Of a DNA stretch of 64,000 bases, positions 7,278 to 15,558 are shown piece by piece. The notes beneath the pieces were generated by a model. The model saw only the letters and a program-made list of their open reading frames with translations. It was not told the DNA's origin and did no database searches. A program made the position numbers and the translations under genes. The stretch covers positions 372,001-436,000 of the forward strand of contig NZ_JAZAQL010000002.1 in the NCBI RefSeq assembly GCF_037081675.1. The letters are read 5' to 3'. Every line of letters begins with the position of its first letter. The first letter of the stretch is position 1. Source of the DNA: Halorubellus litoreus (GTDB lineage Archaea; Halobacteriota; Halobacteria; Halobacteriales; Natrialbaceae).

Positions 7278-8974
7278 ACACGGCCGAACGCGTCGTCGAG
7301 ACCCTGGACGCGCTCGACGTCGAGTACGTCTTCGGGTATCCGGGCGGGCGCGTCATCGAGCTCTTCGAGACGATCGCGCACGGCGACAGCGACGTCGAGG
7401 TGGTGCGGCCACGGGACGAACGCGAGGCGAGTCAGATGGCGGAAGCATACGGCCGGATGACGAGTACGCCCGCCGTACTCGCCGGCCAGGGCCCCTGGAT
7501 CGGGAGTCTCGGGAACATGGGCCAGATGGAGGCGCGGCTCGCGTCGTCGCCGCTCGTGACGCTCACGGAGGCGTCCGAGCGCGGTGACTATTCGACACTC
7601 GCTCCCTACCAGCAGTCCCGCGGCGACTACGGCGGGCTGTCGCTCCCGAAGATCCTCGACGGCGTCACGAAGGAGTGGTGGTTCCCGCGGAGCGCGACCG
7701 AGACGGTTCGCTCCGTCCAGCTCGCGTTCAAGCACGCGACCGCCGGCCGGCCCGGGCCGACGGCGGTCATCCTGGACGGGGACGCGGTGAGCGACGAGTT
7801 CCCGGAGGACGCGACGCCGCCGGTGTGGGACGACCAGCGCCAGGTCCAGAACTGGCAGAGCCAGCCGACGGACCGCGACGTCGCCGCCGCCGTCGAGCAC
7901 CTCGAAGCCGCCGAGAAGCCCGTCATCATCGCGGGGAACGGCGTGCACGCCGCCGGCGCGTACAAGGAACTGGAGGCGGTCGCGGACGCGTACGACGCCG
8001 TCGTCGCGACCTCGTACCTCGGGAAGTCCACCATCGCGGAGACGGACGACCGCGCGGCGGGCGTCATCGGGTCGTTCGGCCACGAGGGCGCGAACCAGGT
8101 CGTGAGCGAGGCCGACACGTTGCTCGTCGTCGGCTGTCGGATGAACCCGATGGACACGAACTGGCAGGCCGCGTCGTTCATCCGCCCGGACGAGCAGACC
8201 ATCATCCACGCGGACATCGACACGCGGAACGCGGGCTGGGTGTACCCCGCCGACGTCGGGCTCATCGGCGACGCCGCCGAATCGCTGCGCGCGCTCGCCG
8301 CGACCGGTGACGGCGAGAGCGGCGACGACGGGAACTGGGCGCTCGACCGCGCCGCGGAAGCGCGCGAGGACTTCGCGGTCGACAAGTGCGAGAGCGACAG
8401 CGTCCCCATCAAGCCCCATCGCGCGTGCAAGGCCATCGAGCAGGTGGTCGACGAGAACACGGTCGTCACCGCGGACTCCGGGAACAACCGCTTCTGGCTC
8501 CTGAACTACCTCCAGACGGACTCGACGCAGTCGTACTACGGGTCCGGTGGCGTCGGCGGGATGGGGTGGGCTCAGCCCGCCGCCGTCACCGCCGCGCTCC
8601 TCGGGAAGGACGCCATCGCGGTCGCCGGCGACGGCGGGTTCACGATGACGATGACCGCCGTCGAGACCGCGGTCGACCACGGCGTCGCGCCGACGTTCGT
8701 CGTCCTGAACGACACGAGCCTCGGGATGGTCCGCCAGATGGACGACCAGATCCCCGGCGTCGAGTTCCACGACACCGACTTCGTGAAGGTCGCCGAGGGA
8801 ATGGGTGCGCGCGGCGTCCGCGTCACCGACCCCGACGACCTCGTGCCCGCGCTCGAGAACGCGAAGGCGAGCGACGAGCCGACCGTCGTCGACGTCCGCA
8901 TCGACCGCGACGAGGACATGGCCGACCAGCTCGCGTCCTCGTTCTACGACGAGGTCGGCGGCCTCCACGAGTAA
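7274..8974 (+). CDS. Thiamine-diphosphate-dependent enzyme (acetolactate synthase/decarboxylase superfamily)
   Basis: A 566-residue protein with the three-domain layout of the POX/ALS/benzoylformate-decarboxylase superfamily. The N-terminal GYPGG is followed by a conserved activating Glu (E49 in RPRDEREAS). The C-terminal TPP/Mg motif runs GDGGFTMTM (from about residue 452) to LNDTSLGMV. The usual His before the activating Glu is replaced by Asp (DE instead of HE). It is clearly distinct from the biosynthetic ilvB at 62947. Coupling to an EthD gene suggests catabolism of a 2-oxo acid; the substrate cannot be read from sequence. Confidence 0.85.
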   Translation: MNTAERVVETLDALDVEYVFGYPGGRVIELFETIAHGDSDVEVVRPRDEREASQMAEAYGRMTSTPAVLAGQGPWIGSLGNMGQMEARLASSPLVTLTEASERGDYSTLAPYQQSRGDYGGLSLPKILDGVTKEWWFPRSATETVRSVQLAFKHATAGRPGPTAVILDGDAVSDEFPEDATPPVWDDQRQVQNWQSQPTDRDVAAAVEHLEAAEKPVIIAGNGVHAAGAYKELEAVADAYDAVVATSYLGKSTIAETDDRAAGVIGSFGHEGANQVVSEADTLLVVGCRMNPMDTNWQAASFIRPDEQTIIHADIDTRNAGWVYPADVGLIGDAAESLRALAATGDGESGDDGNWALDRAAEAREDFAVDKCESDSVPIKPHRACKAIEQVVDENTVVTADSGNNRFWLLNYLQTDSTQSYYGSGGVGGMGWAQPAAVTAALLGKDAIAVAGDGGFTMTMTAVETAVDHGVAPTFVVLNDTSLGMVRQMDDQIPGVEFHDTDFVKVAEGMGARGVRVTDPDDLVPALENAKASDEPTVVDVRIDRDEDMADQLASSFYDEVGGLHE

Positions 8975-9008
8975 CGCGGGATTCGACCCGCGCGCTATCC
9001 TGGAAGCG

Positions 9009-9299
9009 TCAGAACGGCAGTAGTGACCGAACGATCCAGTACGGTCCCTCGAGGAGTCCTTTCATGATGGTGAGTGCGCTCATCATCGGTTCGGTCGCGG
9101 GCTCGAGGTGTGCGTAATCGTCGGGGTCGACGCGAACGAGTTCGCCCGTGCTCGCGCGCTCTCCTGCGTCGTCCGTGACGCGCAGGCAGACGAGTTCGTT
9201 CTGGGGGCGTCCGACGATGCGGTAGATTCCCTCCGGGATGCTCGCGTCCGCGTCCGCTCGCACGAAGTCGCCGACGGCGACGGAGGCCTGCGTTATCAT
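9009..9299 (-). CDS. Conserved haloarchaeal protein of unknown function
   Basis: A 96-residue protein starting MITQASVAVGDFV. It has a small beta-rich N-terminal half with an RPQNELVCLRV segment and ends with PYWIVRSLLPF. The frame is open upstream of this ATG, but that sequence overlaps the promoter of the divergent epimerase gene and looks non-coding. No catalytic motif is seen. It converges on the TPP-enzyme gene, with 34 bases between stops. Confidence 0.7.
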   Translation of the reverse strand: MITQASVAVGDFVRADADASIPEGIYRIVGRPQNELVCLRVTDDAGERASTGELVRVDPDDYAHLEPATEPMMSALTIMKGLLEGPYWIVRSLLPF

Positions 9300-9423
9300 A
9301 CCCGCTCGTACTCCCGTGAGGGGGATAACGGTTCGTGACGACGCCGAACGGCGACCCGGACTCGCGGCGTCGGGGCTGCCGAGTGTGCAACCTTTTTCGC
9401 GTCGGTGCGAGAATTGCCGGACG

Positions 9424-10395
9424 ATGAGCGACAACACAGTCCTCGTAACCGGTGGCACGGGCTTCATCGGGTCCTACGTTGCAAAGGACCTCGTCGAGCA
9501 CGGGCACGACGTGGTCGCGTACGACCTGTCGACGGACGAGCGCATACTCGAGAAGGTCGGCGTAGCCGACGAGGTCGAGACGCGACGCGGCGACGTCACG
9601 GACTCGACGGACGTCGTGAACGCGGTCGCGGAGACCGGGACGACGCACATCGTCCACCTCGCCGCCCTGTTGACGAACACCGCCGAGGAGAACCCGCGCG
9701 CCGCCCTCAAGGTGAACGTCGAAGGCACCTCGAACATCTTCGAGGCCGCGCGCACGCTCGACGACCAGGTCGAGCGCGTCGCGTGGGCGTCGAGCGCAGC
9801 GATCTACGCGCCACCCAAGCACTACGACGACGGCACCGACTGGTGGGTGACCGAGGACGACCTCACCTATCCCGATACGCTCTACGGCGCGACGAAGGAG
9901 TACAACGAGCATCAGGCCCGCGTGTACCGCGAGGAGTACGGCGTGAGCGACGTCGCGCTCCGCCCGACGGTCGCGTACGGCCCGTACCGCGAGACTGGCG
10001 GGTCGGCGTTCCTCGCGAACATCGTCGAGAAGCCCGCGCTCGGCGAGCCGTTCGAGGTCGACTACGGCACCGAGGAGATCGACTGGCAGCACGTCGCCGA
10101 CATCGCGCAAGCGTTCCGCCTCGGCGCGTTCGCCGACGAGGACGACCTCACGCAGCGCGTCTACAACGTCCGCGGCGAACTCGCGAGCGTCCGCGAGGCC
10201 GCCGAAACGGTCGAATCCATCATGCCAGACGCGGACATCACGGTGAACGACGACGGCGAACTCCCCTGGACCCAGCGCCTCGACATGACCGCCGCCCAGG
10301 AGGACCTCGGGTACGACCCCGAGTACGACCTCGAGACCGGGTTCCGGGACTACATCAACGTCCTCCGGCAGGAGAACGGCCTCGACCCCGTCTGA
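9424..10395 (+). CDS. NAD-dependent epimerase/dehydratase (extended SDR)
   Basis: A 323-residue extended short-chain dehydrogenase. The NAD-binding GGTGFIG is at residues 10-16, the catalytic YxxxK is Y154/K158 in YGATKEYNE, and the SSAAIYA segment supplies the catalytic Ser region. RPTVAYGPYRETG follows, as in nucleotide-sugar 4-epimerases and dehydratases. The substrate (UDP-sugar or other) is not determined; no glycosyltransferase neighbours are present to support a surface-glycan role. The ATG at 9424 gives the canonical distance to the Rossmann motif. Confidence 0.88.
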   Translation: MSDNTVLVTGGTGFIGSYVAKDLVEHGHDVVAYDLSTDERILEKVGVADEVETRRGDVTDSTDVVNAVAETGTTHIVHLAALLTNTAEENPRAALKVNVEGTSNIFEAARTLDDQVERVAWASSAAIYAPPKHYDDGTDWWVTEDDLTYPDTLYGATKEYNEHQARVYREEYGVSDVALRPTVAYGPYRETGGSAFLANIVEKPALGEPFEVDYGTEEIDWQHVADIAQAFRLGAFADEDDLTQRVYNVRGELASVREAAETVESIMPDADITVNDDGELPWTQRLDMTAAQEDLGYDPEYDLETGFRDYINVLRQENGLDPV

Positions 10396-10481
10396 GACGT
10401 AGCTCGACGTATTCTAGAATCCTGCTTTGGCGGTCGTCCGGCAGGGGAACGCCTTAGACGACCGGCACTGAATCGCGTGCC

Positions 10482-13355
10482 ATGGCTACGGGTTTCGACA
10501 TCGGTACGCGTGGGTTCAGGGTGGCGCGCGGCGACCCCGAGGCGCCGGCGGTCTCGGAGACGTCGCCGCTCTATCTGGAGATCGACGACGCGGACTTCGC
10601 GGAGACGGACCTGTCGAAGTCGGCGCTGACGACGGTGCGCGTCGGGGACGCGACGTACGTGGTGGGGCCGGACGCGACGCGCGCGGCGGCCGCGGTCGGC
10701 GGGACGCCGGAGCGCCTCCTGGAGCACGGCGTGCTCGCGGACCGCGAGGGCGTCGCGGACGTGTTCGCGGCGCTCGCGTCGGACTTCCTCGGCGACCCCG
10801 AGGACGGCGCCGAGGACGACGCTGACGGGGGCGACGGGGACGCGCGTCTCGCGTACTCCGTCCCGGGCTCGACCGTGGACGCGTCGCTGCCGACGGCGGC
10901 CCACCGGGAGACGGTCCGGCGCGTCCTCGCGGACCTCGGGTACGAGCCGACGCCGATAGCGAGCGGGTTCGCGGTCGTGTACGACGCGCTCGCGGACGCG
11001 AACCTCACCGGGGTCGGCGTCGCGGTGGAGGCGGAGTCGACGACGGTCGCGCTCGTCTACTACGGCGTGCCGGTGCTCGCGTTCTCGGTCGCGAAGGGCG
11101 GGGACTGGGTCGCCGAGCAGGCGGCGTCCGCGACCGGCGAGCCGGTCGACCAGGTGCGGGGCGTGCAGGCGCGGACGACCATCGAATCGAGCGGTGGCGG
11201 TGACGCGGTCGAGGACGCGCTCGCGAGAGGGTACGACGCGCTCGTCGGTGACGTGGTCGCGGCGACGGTCGAGGAGGCGACGGAGGGCGACGTCCGCGAG
11301 GGCGTGTCCGTCCCGGTCGTGGTCGGCGGGGAGGCGGCGGTCCCGGGCGTGGAGGTGCTCGCGGCGGGGCGGTTCGACGAGTGCGCGCTCGACCTCCGGG
11401 TGACCGAAGCCCAGCTGGTCGACGACCCGGCGGTCAGCGTCGCGCGTGGCGCGCTCGCCGCGGCGGCGGACGACGTGGACGCGTTCGAGGACGTCACGTG
11501 GGGCGCCGACGGCGGGTTCCGCGGGAGCGGCGGCATCGCGGCGGCGACGACCGACGACGCGCCCGAGGACGACGCGGAGGACTCGTCGACGCGCGAGACG
11601 GACCGCGACCCGGAGCCGGTCCCGGAGTCGTCGGCGACGGACTCGGACGGGACGGCCACGGCGGCGGCGGACGACGCCGCCATCACGAAGCTCTTCGATC
11701 GGCTCGCGAACCGCGACGCGGAGATCGCGGACCTCACGGACCGACTGGACGACGTCGCGGACCGACTCGCCGAGATCCAGGCGGACATGGCGACCGGCGA
11801 ACGCGTCGACACCGTCGAAGACGACGTGGCGTCGGTCGCGGGCGAGGTCGACCGCGTGGACGAAGACGTCGAACGCGTCGAGGACGCGGTCGACCGGGTG
11901 AACGAGGACGTGGACCGCGTGGAAGACGAGGTCGAGGAGACCCAGGTCGGCGTCGCGGACCTCCAGGGCGAGCTGTCGGCGCTCGACGACCGGCTCGCGG
12001 ACGTCGGGGACGCGCTCGACGACCTGGAGGCGCGACTCGCGGCGGACGTCTCGGACCTGGAGGCGGACGTGGACGGCGTCGACGACGACGTCGCAGCGCT
12101 CGGTGACGACGTCGCGGCGCTCGACGACGACGTGACGCGCGTCGACGAGGAGATCGACGCGCTCGACTCGACGGTGTCGACGCTCGACGGCGAGGTCGAC
12201 GCGCTCGATGCCCGCGCGGCGGACGCGGAGACGGTGGCGTCGCTCGCTGCGGACGTCGAGTCGACGCGCGACGCGGTGGACGCGGACCTGGAGGCGCTCG
12301 GCGAGGACCTGCACGCGGTCGAGAACGCGCTCGACGAACTGGACGCCACCGTCGAATCCGTCGCTGGCGACGTCGCAGCGGTCGACGACCGCGCTGGCTC
12401 GCTCGCCAGCACGACCGAGCGTCTCGACGACCGTCTTGCCGAGCACGAAGAGCGCGTGGACGACGTCGCCGACCGCACGGAATCGGTCGCGGACCGCACC
12501 GACGCGGTCACCGACCGTGTGGCGGGCCTCTCGGAGCGCCTCGACGACCGGGCAGACGACCTGTCGTCGCGGGTCGACGCGGTCGATTCGACGGTCGAGG
12601 ACGTCCAGTCGACGGTCGAGGACGTCGACGACCGCGTGGTCGCGCTCGACGACCGGATGGGCGGCGTGACCGACGACGTCGACGCCGTCGAGACGGACGT
12701 CGCTGGCGTCGCGGAGCGAGTGGACGTGGTCGAGGGCGACGTCGAGACCGTGTCGGACGACGTCGCGAGCGTCCGCGCGGACCTGGACGCGCTCGCGGAC
12801 CGCGTGGCGGAGGTGGACGCGCTCGGGGCGGCGGACGTCGACGCGGCCGATGCGGACGCGCTCGCCGCGGTCCGCGCTCGGCTCGACGACGTCGAGTCCG
12901 AGGTCGCGTCGCTGGCCGCGGACGTCGAGGACGCGACTGCGAAGGCGGCAGATGCGGAGACGGCCGCGGACGAGGCGGACGAAGCGGCGGCGAACGCGGC
13001 GTCGACTGCGAGCGAGGCGGCGGAGGCGGCCACGGCTGCGAGCGAGGACGCGACCGCGGCCCGGGAGACCGCGAGCGAGGCGACCGACGGCGTCGAGTCC
13101 GTCCGGTCGCGGGTCGACGCGCTCGCGGCGGACGCGGCGACGACGGCGGACGTCGAGGCGCTCGCGGACCGCGTCGACGCGCTGGAGGACGAGGAACCCG
13201 GCGTCGGGGTGACGTCGGCGGTCGCGGGCGCGGTCGGTGGCGGTGGTGTCGGCGCGGGCGCGCTCGGACTGGCGCTCGGCGAGGCCGCGCTCGGCGCTGG
13301 CGCGCTCGTCGTCGGTGCGCTCGTGCTCGCCGCGGTCTGGGCGCGCGAACGCTGA
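10482..13355 (+). CDS. Actin-like ATPase domain fused to a long coiled coil and a C-terminal membrane segment
   Basis: A 957-residue protein with three parts. Residues 1 to about 330 look like an actin/MreB/Hsp70-type ATPase: phosphate-1 motif FDIGTRGFRVAR at 5-16, a phosphate-2-like GVGVAVEAESTTVAL near 176-190, and an adenosine-like VVVGGEAAVPGV near 278-289. After an acidic linker (about 345-400), residues about 400-905 are almost pure heptad repeats of the DxVxxDVxxV type with no prolines, giving a very long coiled coil. The last 50 residues are Gly/Ala-rich and hydrophobic and end WARER, a likely membrane hairpin. TATA-like CTTAGACG lies about 27 bases upstream. This suggests a membrane-tethered, filament-like or chromosome/cell-shape protein; function is not known. 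Confidence 0.75.
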   Translation: MATGFDIGTRGFRVARGDPEAPAVSETSPLYLEIDDADFAETDLSKSALTTVRVGDATYVVGPDATRAAAAVGGTPERLLEHGVLADREGVADVFAALASDFLGDPEDGAEDDADGGDGDARLAYSVPGSTVDASLPTAAHRETVRRVLADLGYEPTPIASGFAVVYDALADANLTGVGVAVEAESTTVALVYYGVPVLAFSVAKGGDWVAEQAASATGEPVDQVRGVQARTTIESSGGGDAVEDALARGYDALVGDVVAATVEEATEGDVREGVSVPVVVGGEAAVPGVEVLAAGRFDECALDLRVTEAQLVDDPAVSVARGALAAAADDVDAFEDVTWGADGGFRGSGGIAAATTDDAPEDDAEDSSTRETDRDPEPVPESSATDSDGTATAAADDAAITKLFDRLANRDAEIADLTDRLDDVADRLAEIQADMATGERVDTVEDDVASVAGEVDRVDEDVERVEDAVDRVNEDVDRVEDEVEETQVGVADLQGELSALDDRLADVGDALDDLEARLAADVSDLEADVDGVDDDVAALGDDVAALDDDVTRVDEEIDALDSTVSTLDGEVDALDARAADAETVASLAADVESTRDAVDADLEALGEDLHAVENALDELDATVESVAGDVAAVDDRAGSLASTTERLDDRLAEHEERVDDVADRTESVADRTDAVTDRVAGLSERLDDRADDLSSRVDAVDSTVEDVQSTVEDVDDRVVALDDRMGGVTDDVDAVETDVAGVAERVDVVEGDVETVSDDVASVRADLDALADRVAEVDALGAADVDAADADALAAVRARLDDVESEVASLAADVEDATAKAADAETAADEADEAAANAASTASEAAEAATAASEDATAARETASEATDGVESVRSRVDALAADAATTADVEALADRVDALEDEEPGVGVTSAVAGAVGGGGVGAGALGLALGEAALGAGALVVGALVLAAVWARER

Positions 13356-13468
13356 CGAGCGCGACGCTGGGGTCGGCCGGGACTCGGGGGACGTGGTCGA
13401 CTCGCAGAAGGGGCAGGGCGTTCGGCCGCCACCCACCCAGGGTCACGGCGACTGTGCGGCTGTCGTTC

Positions 13469-13585
13469 TCAGCGCGGGAGTGCGGCGTTCTCCATGTCGC
13501 CGCCGCACTTGCTGCATGTTCGTTCGACGTGCGGTGTCTGGCGGCCGCACGCTGTGCACTCGTACCGAGACATCACCTGTGTCAT
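13469..13585 (-). CDS. Very small zinc-ribbon (rubrerythrin-like) protein
   Basis: A 38-residue protein (34 if started at the second Met, 13573) with two CxxC knuckles, CTACG and CSKCGG, and little else. Haloarchaea carry many such single-ribbon micro-proteins, often named rubrerythrin-like domain proteins. A TATA-like CTTATCA about 25 bases before 13585 favours the longer form as a leaderless mRNA. The metal site is evident; function is unknown. Confidence 0.7.
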   Translation of the reverse strand: MTQVMSRYECTACGRQTPHVERTCSKCGGDMENAALPR

Positions 13586-13719
13586 GTGGTAACAATTGAC
13601 GCGGCTCGTGATAAGGGTTGTGGGGCTATCGAGTCTCGAAACGCGAGTACCGAAACCGCCCGTCGGCGACGTCCTCAATGCGCGTCGCTCCCGATGGGCG
13701 ATGCCGAGGACGAGCGGCG

Positions 13720-14361
13720 CTAGTTCTGGGTCTGACTGTACTCCGCGACCCACTCCTTGAGCGTGATGCCCATCGCGGCGTCCGTGATGGCGTTCGACGA
13801 CGCCGAGTTCGCGGACTTCACGAGCTCCGCCTCCAGCGTGCGCGTCGGCACCTCGCCGAGGAAGTGCGGGATGGCGCGCTGCACGCTGATCGGTGCGCCG
13901 ACCTCGTGCGCGAGCGCGTACCCCGATATCGAGTGCGGGACCTCCTCGGTCGCGTAGTGCTCGCGGTCCGGGTCCACGAGCAACTCGGCGTCGACGTGGT
14001 CGACGTACTCGTAGCACTTCCCGACGTCGTGCAGCAGGCACGCCGCGACGACGACGTCGACGTCGACGTCCGCGCCGTGGAACTCGCGCTGGACGCGCGC
14101 CGACTCGAGCGCGACCTTCGTCACGCCGCGAACGTGCTCGACGTTCGTGACCTCGTGGATGTTCCACGCGTAGGGGATGTCGTAGACGTCCTGCCAGCCG
14201 CCGCGCTCCAGGCCGAGCGTCCACGCCTCCACGACCTGCTCGCGCAGCGTCTCGTCGTCGATCTCCGAAAGCTCGGGGAACGCCTCGCGGACCTGCGCCG
14301 CGTACTCCGGGTCCGTGGCGTCGTCGCCTGCGCCATCGTCGCTCGCGGCGTCGTCCGCCAT
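13720..14361 (-). CDS. HD-domain phosphohydrolase
   Basis: A 213-residue protein with HD-superfamily ligands: a His in NVEHVRGV, the HD pair in CLLHDVGKC, and later His residues in HSISGYA and IPHFLGE. The N-terminal 20 residues are acidic and low complexity. Its ATG overlaps the stop of the upstream EthD-repeat gene (TGATG), so the two are translationally coupled and probably work together. The substrate is unknown; HD enzymes hydrolyse phosphate esters of nucleotides or small metabolites. Confidence 0.85.
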   Translation of the reverse strand: MADDAASDDGAGDDATDPEYAAQVREAFPELSEIDDETLREQVVEAWTLGLERGGWQDVYDIPYAWNIHEVTNVEHVRGVTKVALESARVQREFHGADVDVDVVVAACLLHDVGKCYEYVDHVDAELLVDPDREHYATEEVPHSISGYALAHEVGAPISVQRAIPHFLGEVPTRTLEAELVKSANSASSNAITDAAMGITLKEWVAEYSQTQN

Positions 14362-15092
14362 CAGTACCCCTCGGCGTCGACCTCGTCCTTCTGCACGACC
14401 TCTCGGCCGATGAACCGCGGGCGCTTCTCGACCGCGAGGAAGTTGTCCACGTCCTCGCGCGCCGCCGCCGCGACCTCCCGGGTCGGGTCGTAGTCGCGAC
14501 TCCCTTCGCTCCCGAGGGCCTCGTGGAGGTCCTCGATGGTCTCGAAGTAGAGCTCGGCGACGCCGTCGAACTCCGCGTTCTCCGGGTCCGTCGGATACAC
14601 GGTCTGATAGCGGACGACGCCCTCGATGTCCTTCGCGAGCGGCGAATGCTCGTTCTCCCAGTAGTCACGGAACTCCTCGTGGGTCATGCCGTCCTTCCGG
14701 ACGAGGAACGCCGAGTGCTTGTAGAGCCCGTCCGTGTCGCCGTCGACCTCGTCCTTCCAGACCTTCTCCTCGCCGATGAACCGCGGTCGCTCGTCGATAG
14801 CGAGAAAGTTGTTCACGTCCTCGCGCGCCGCCGCCGCGACCTCCCGCGTCGGGTCGTAGTCGCGACTCCCTTCGCTCCCGAGTGCCTCGTGGAGGTCGTC
14901 GAGCGTCTCGAAGTAGAGCTCGGCGAGCCCGTCGAACTCGCTGTTCTCGGGGTCGTTCGGGTACACGGTATGGTAGCGGACGACGCCCTCGATGTCCTTC
15001 GCGAGCGGCGAATGCTCGTTCTTCCAGTACTCGGTGAACTCCTCGTGCGTCATGTCGTCCTTCCGGACCAGGCAGGCGACGTGCTTGTACAT
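14361..15092 (-). CDS. EthD-like protein with two tandem EthD domains
   Basis: A 243-residue protein made of two nearly identical EthD-like units offset by 122 residues. Each begins YKH(V/S)A(C/F)LVRKD, continues MTHEEF...NEHSPLAKDIEGVVRY and ends RPRFIG. The start at 15092 (MYKHVACLVRK) gives two complete units. DNA identity between the units is very high, pointing to recent duplication. EthD proteins form dimers with a shared cleft, so the fusion may be a covalent dimer. It is translationally coupled to the downstream HD hydrolase. It resembles the single-domain protein at 6909 but is a different subfamily. Confidence 0.82.
   Translation of the reverse strand: MYKHVACLVRKDDMTHEEFTEYWKNEHSPLAKDIEGVVRYHTVYPNDPENSEFDGLAELYFETLDDLHEALGSEGSRDYDPTREVAAAAREDVNNFLAIDERPRFIGEEKVWKDEVDGDTDGLYKHSAFLVRKDGMTHEEFRDYWENEHSPLAKDIEGVVRYQTVYPTDPENAEFDGVAELYFETIEDLHEALGSEGSRDYDPTREVAAAAREDVDNFLAVEKRPRFIGREVVQKDEVDAEGY
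14387..15080. repeat. Intragenic direct repeat, offset 366 bp
   Basis: The two halves of the double-EthD gene are direct repeats. For example, the segment around 14480-14560 recurs at 14846-14926 with only a few substitutions. The offset of 366 bases equals 122 codons, keeping frame. Confidence 0.85.
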
Positions 15093-15169
15093 ACGTTCGA
15101 GTCGACGCCCGGCGAGCCGATAAAATGAGGGGAAGCGGCGCGCTCGCGGTCCCGCAATCGCGTGTCGCG

Positions 15170-15343
15170 TTATCGCATGGCGTCGAGCGAGTAGACGGTA
15201 TCGGACATGATCCAGGCGTCGTCCTCGTCGGGTTCCTCGATGGAGATCGCGTAGAACGAGTCGCGGCCGTCGTCGACCGTGATGTGGTAGCCCTCGCTCG
15301 TGAGCGCGGGGCCGGCGACGGGAGCGGTTTCGGGTAGATTCAC
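15170..15343 (-). CDS. Small acidic protein (57 residues), unknown function
   Basis: A GTG-initiated 57-codon frame starting VNLPETAPV and ending SDTVYSLDAMR. It contains YHITVDDG and FYAISIEEPDEDDAW, a compact beta-rich acidic sequence typical of haloarchaeal micro-proteins. No ATG is available in frame nearby; a TTATG TATA-like element about 25 bases upstream supports a leaderless GTG start. Its coding character (G/C at third positions, acidic composition) supports it. I do not recognise the family with certainty. Confidence 0.6.
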   Translation of the reverse strand: MNLPETAPVAGPALTSEGYHITVDDGRDSFYAISIEEPDEDDAWIMSDTVYSLDAMR

Positions 15344-15538
15344 ACCATCGTTCAGGGAGGCGCACGCATAACGACCACGATTTCGCTCGCACGTGCCCTG
15401 AAGGCACCATTGAGGAACGTCTGAGTGTTCGCAGCCTGGTGGTTCCTGGGCGGTCGGAGCCCGGTGGTCTCTGCGCGTTCGTACCGGACGAGTAACACGT
15501 CTCGGAGGGTTCTTGCGAGCGGCAGCGAGCGGGAGTAG

Positions 15539-15558
15539 GTGAGAGCGCTAGCTCTCAC
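15539..15558. terminator. Perfect hairpin at the 3' end of the first paaK
   Basis: GTGAGAGC pairs perfectly with GCTCTCAC around a GCTA loop. The stop codon of the minus-strand ligase gene sits in the loop. It could end or protect the transcript; there is no obvious U-run, so a terminator role is uncertain. Confidence 0.5.

Noticed and set aside
10350..13446. Very long open frames on both strands opposite and inside the actin/coiled-coil gene
   Set aside because: They arise from G+C-rich codon bias and the repetitive GAC/GTC codons; their translations are Arg/Ser-rich low complexity with no domain.
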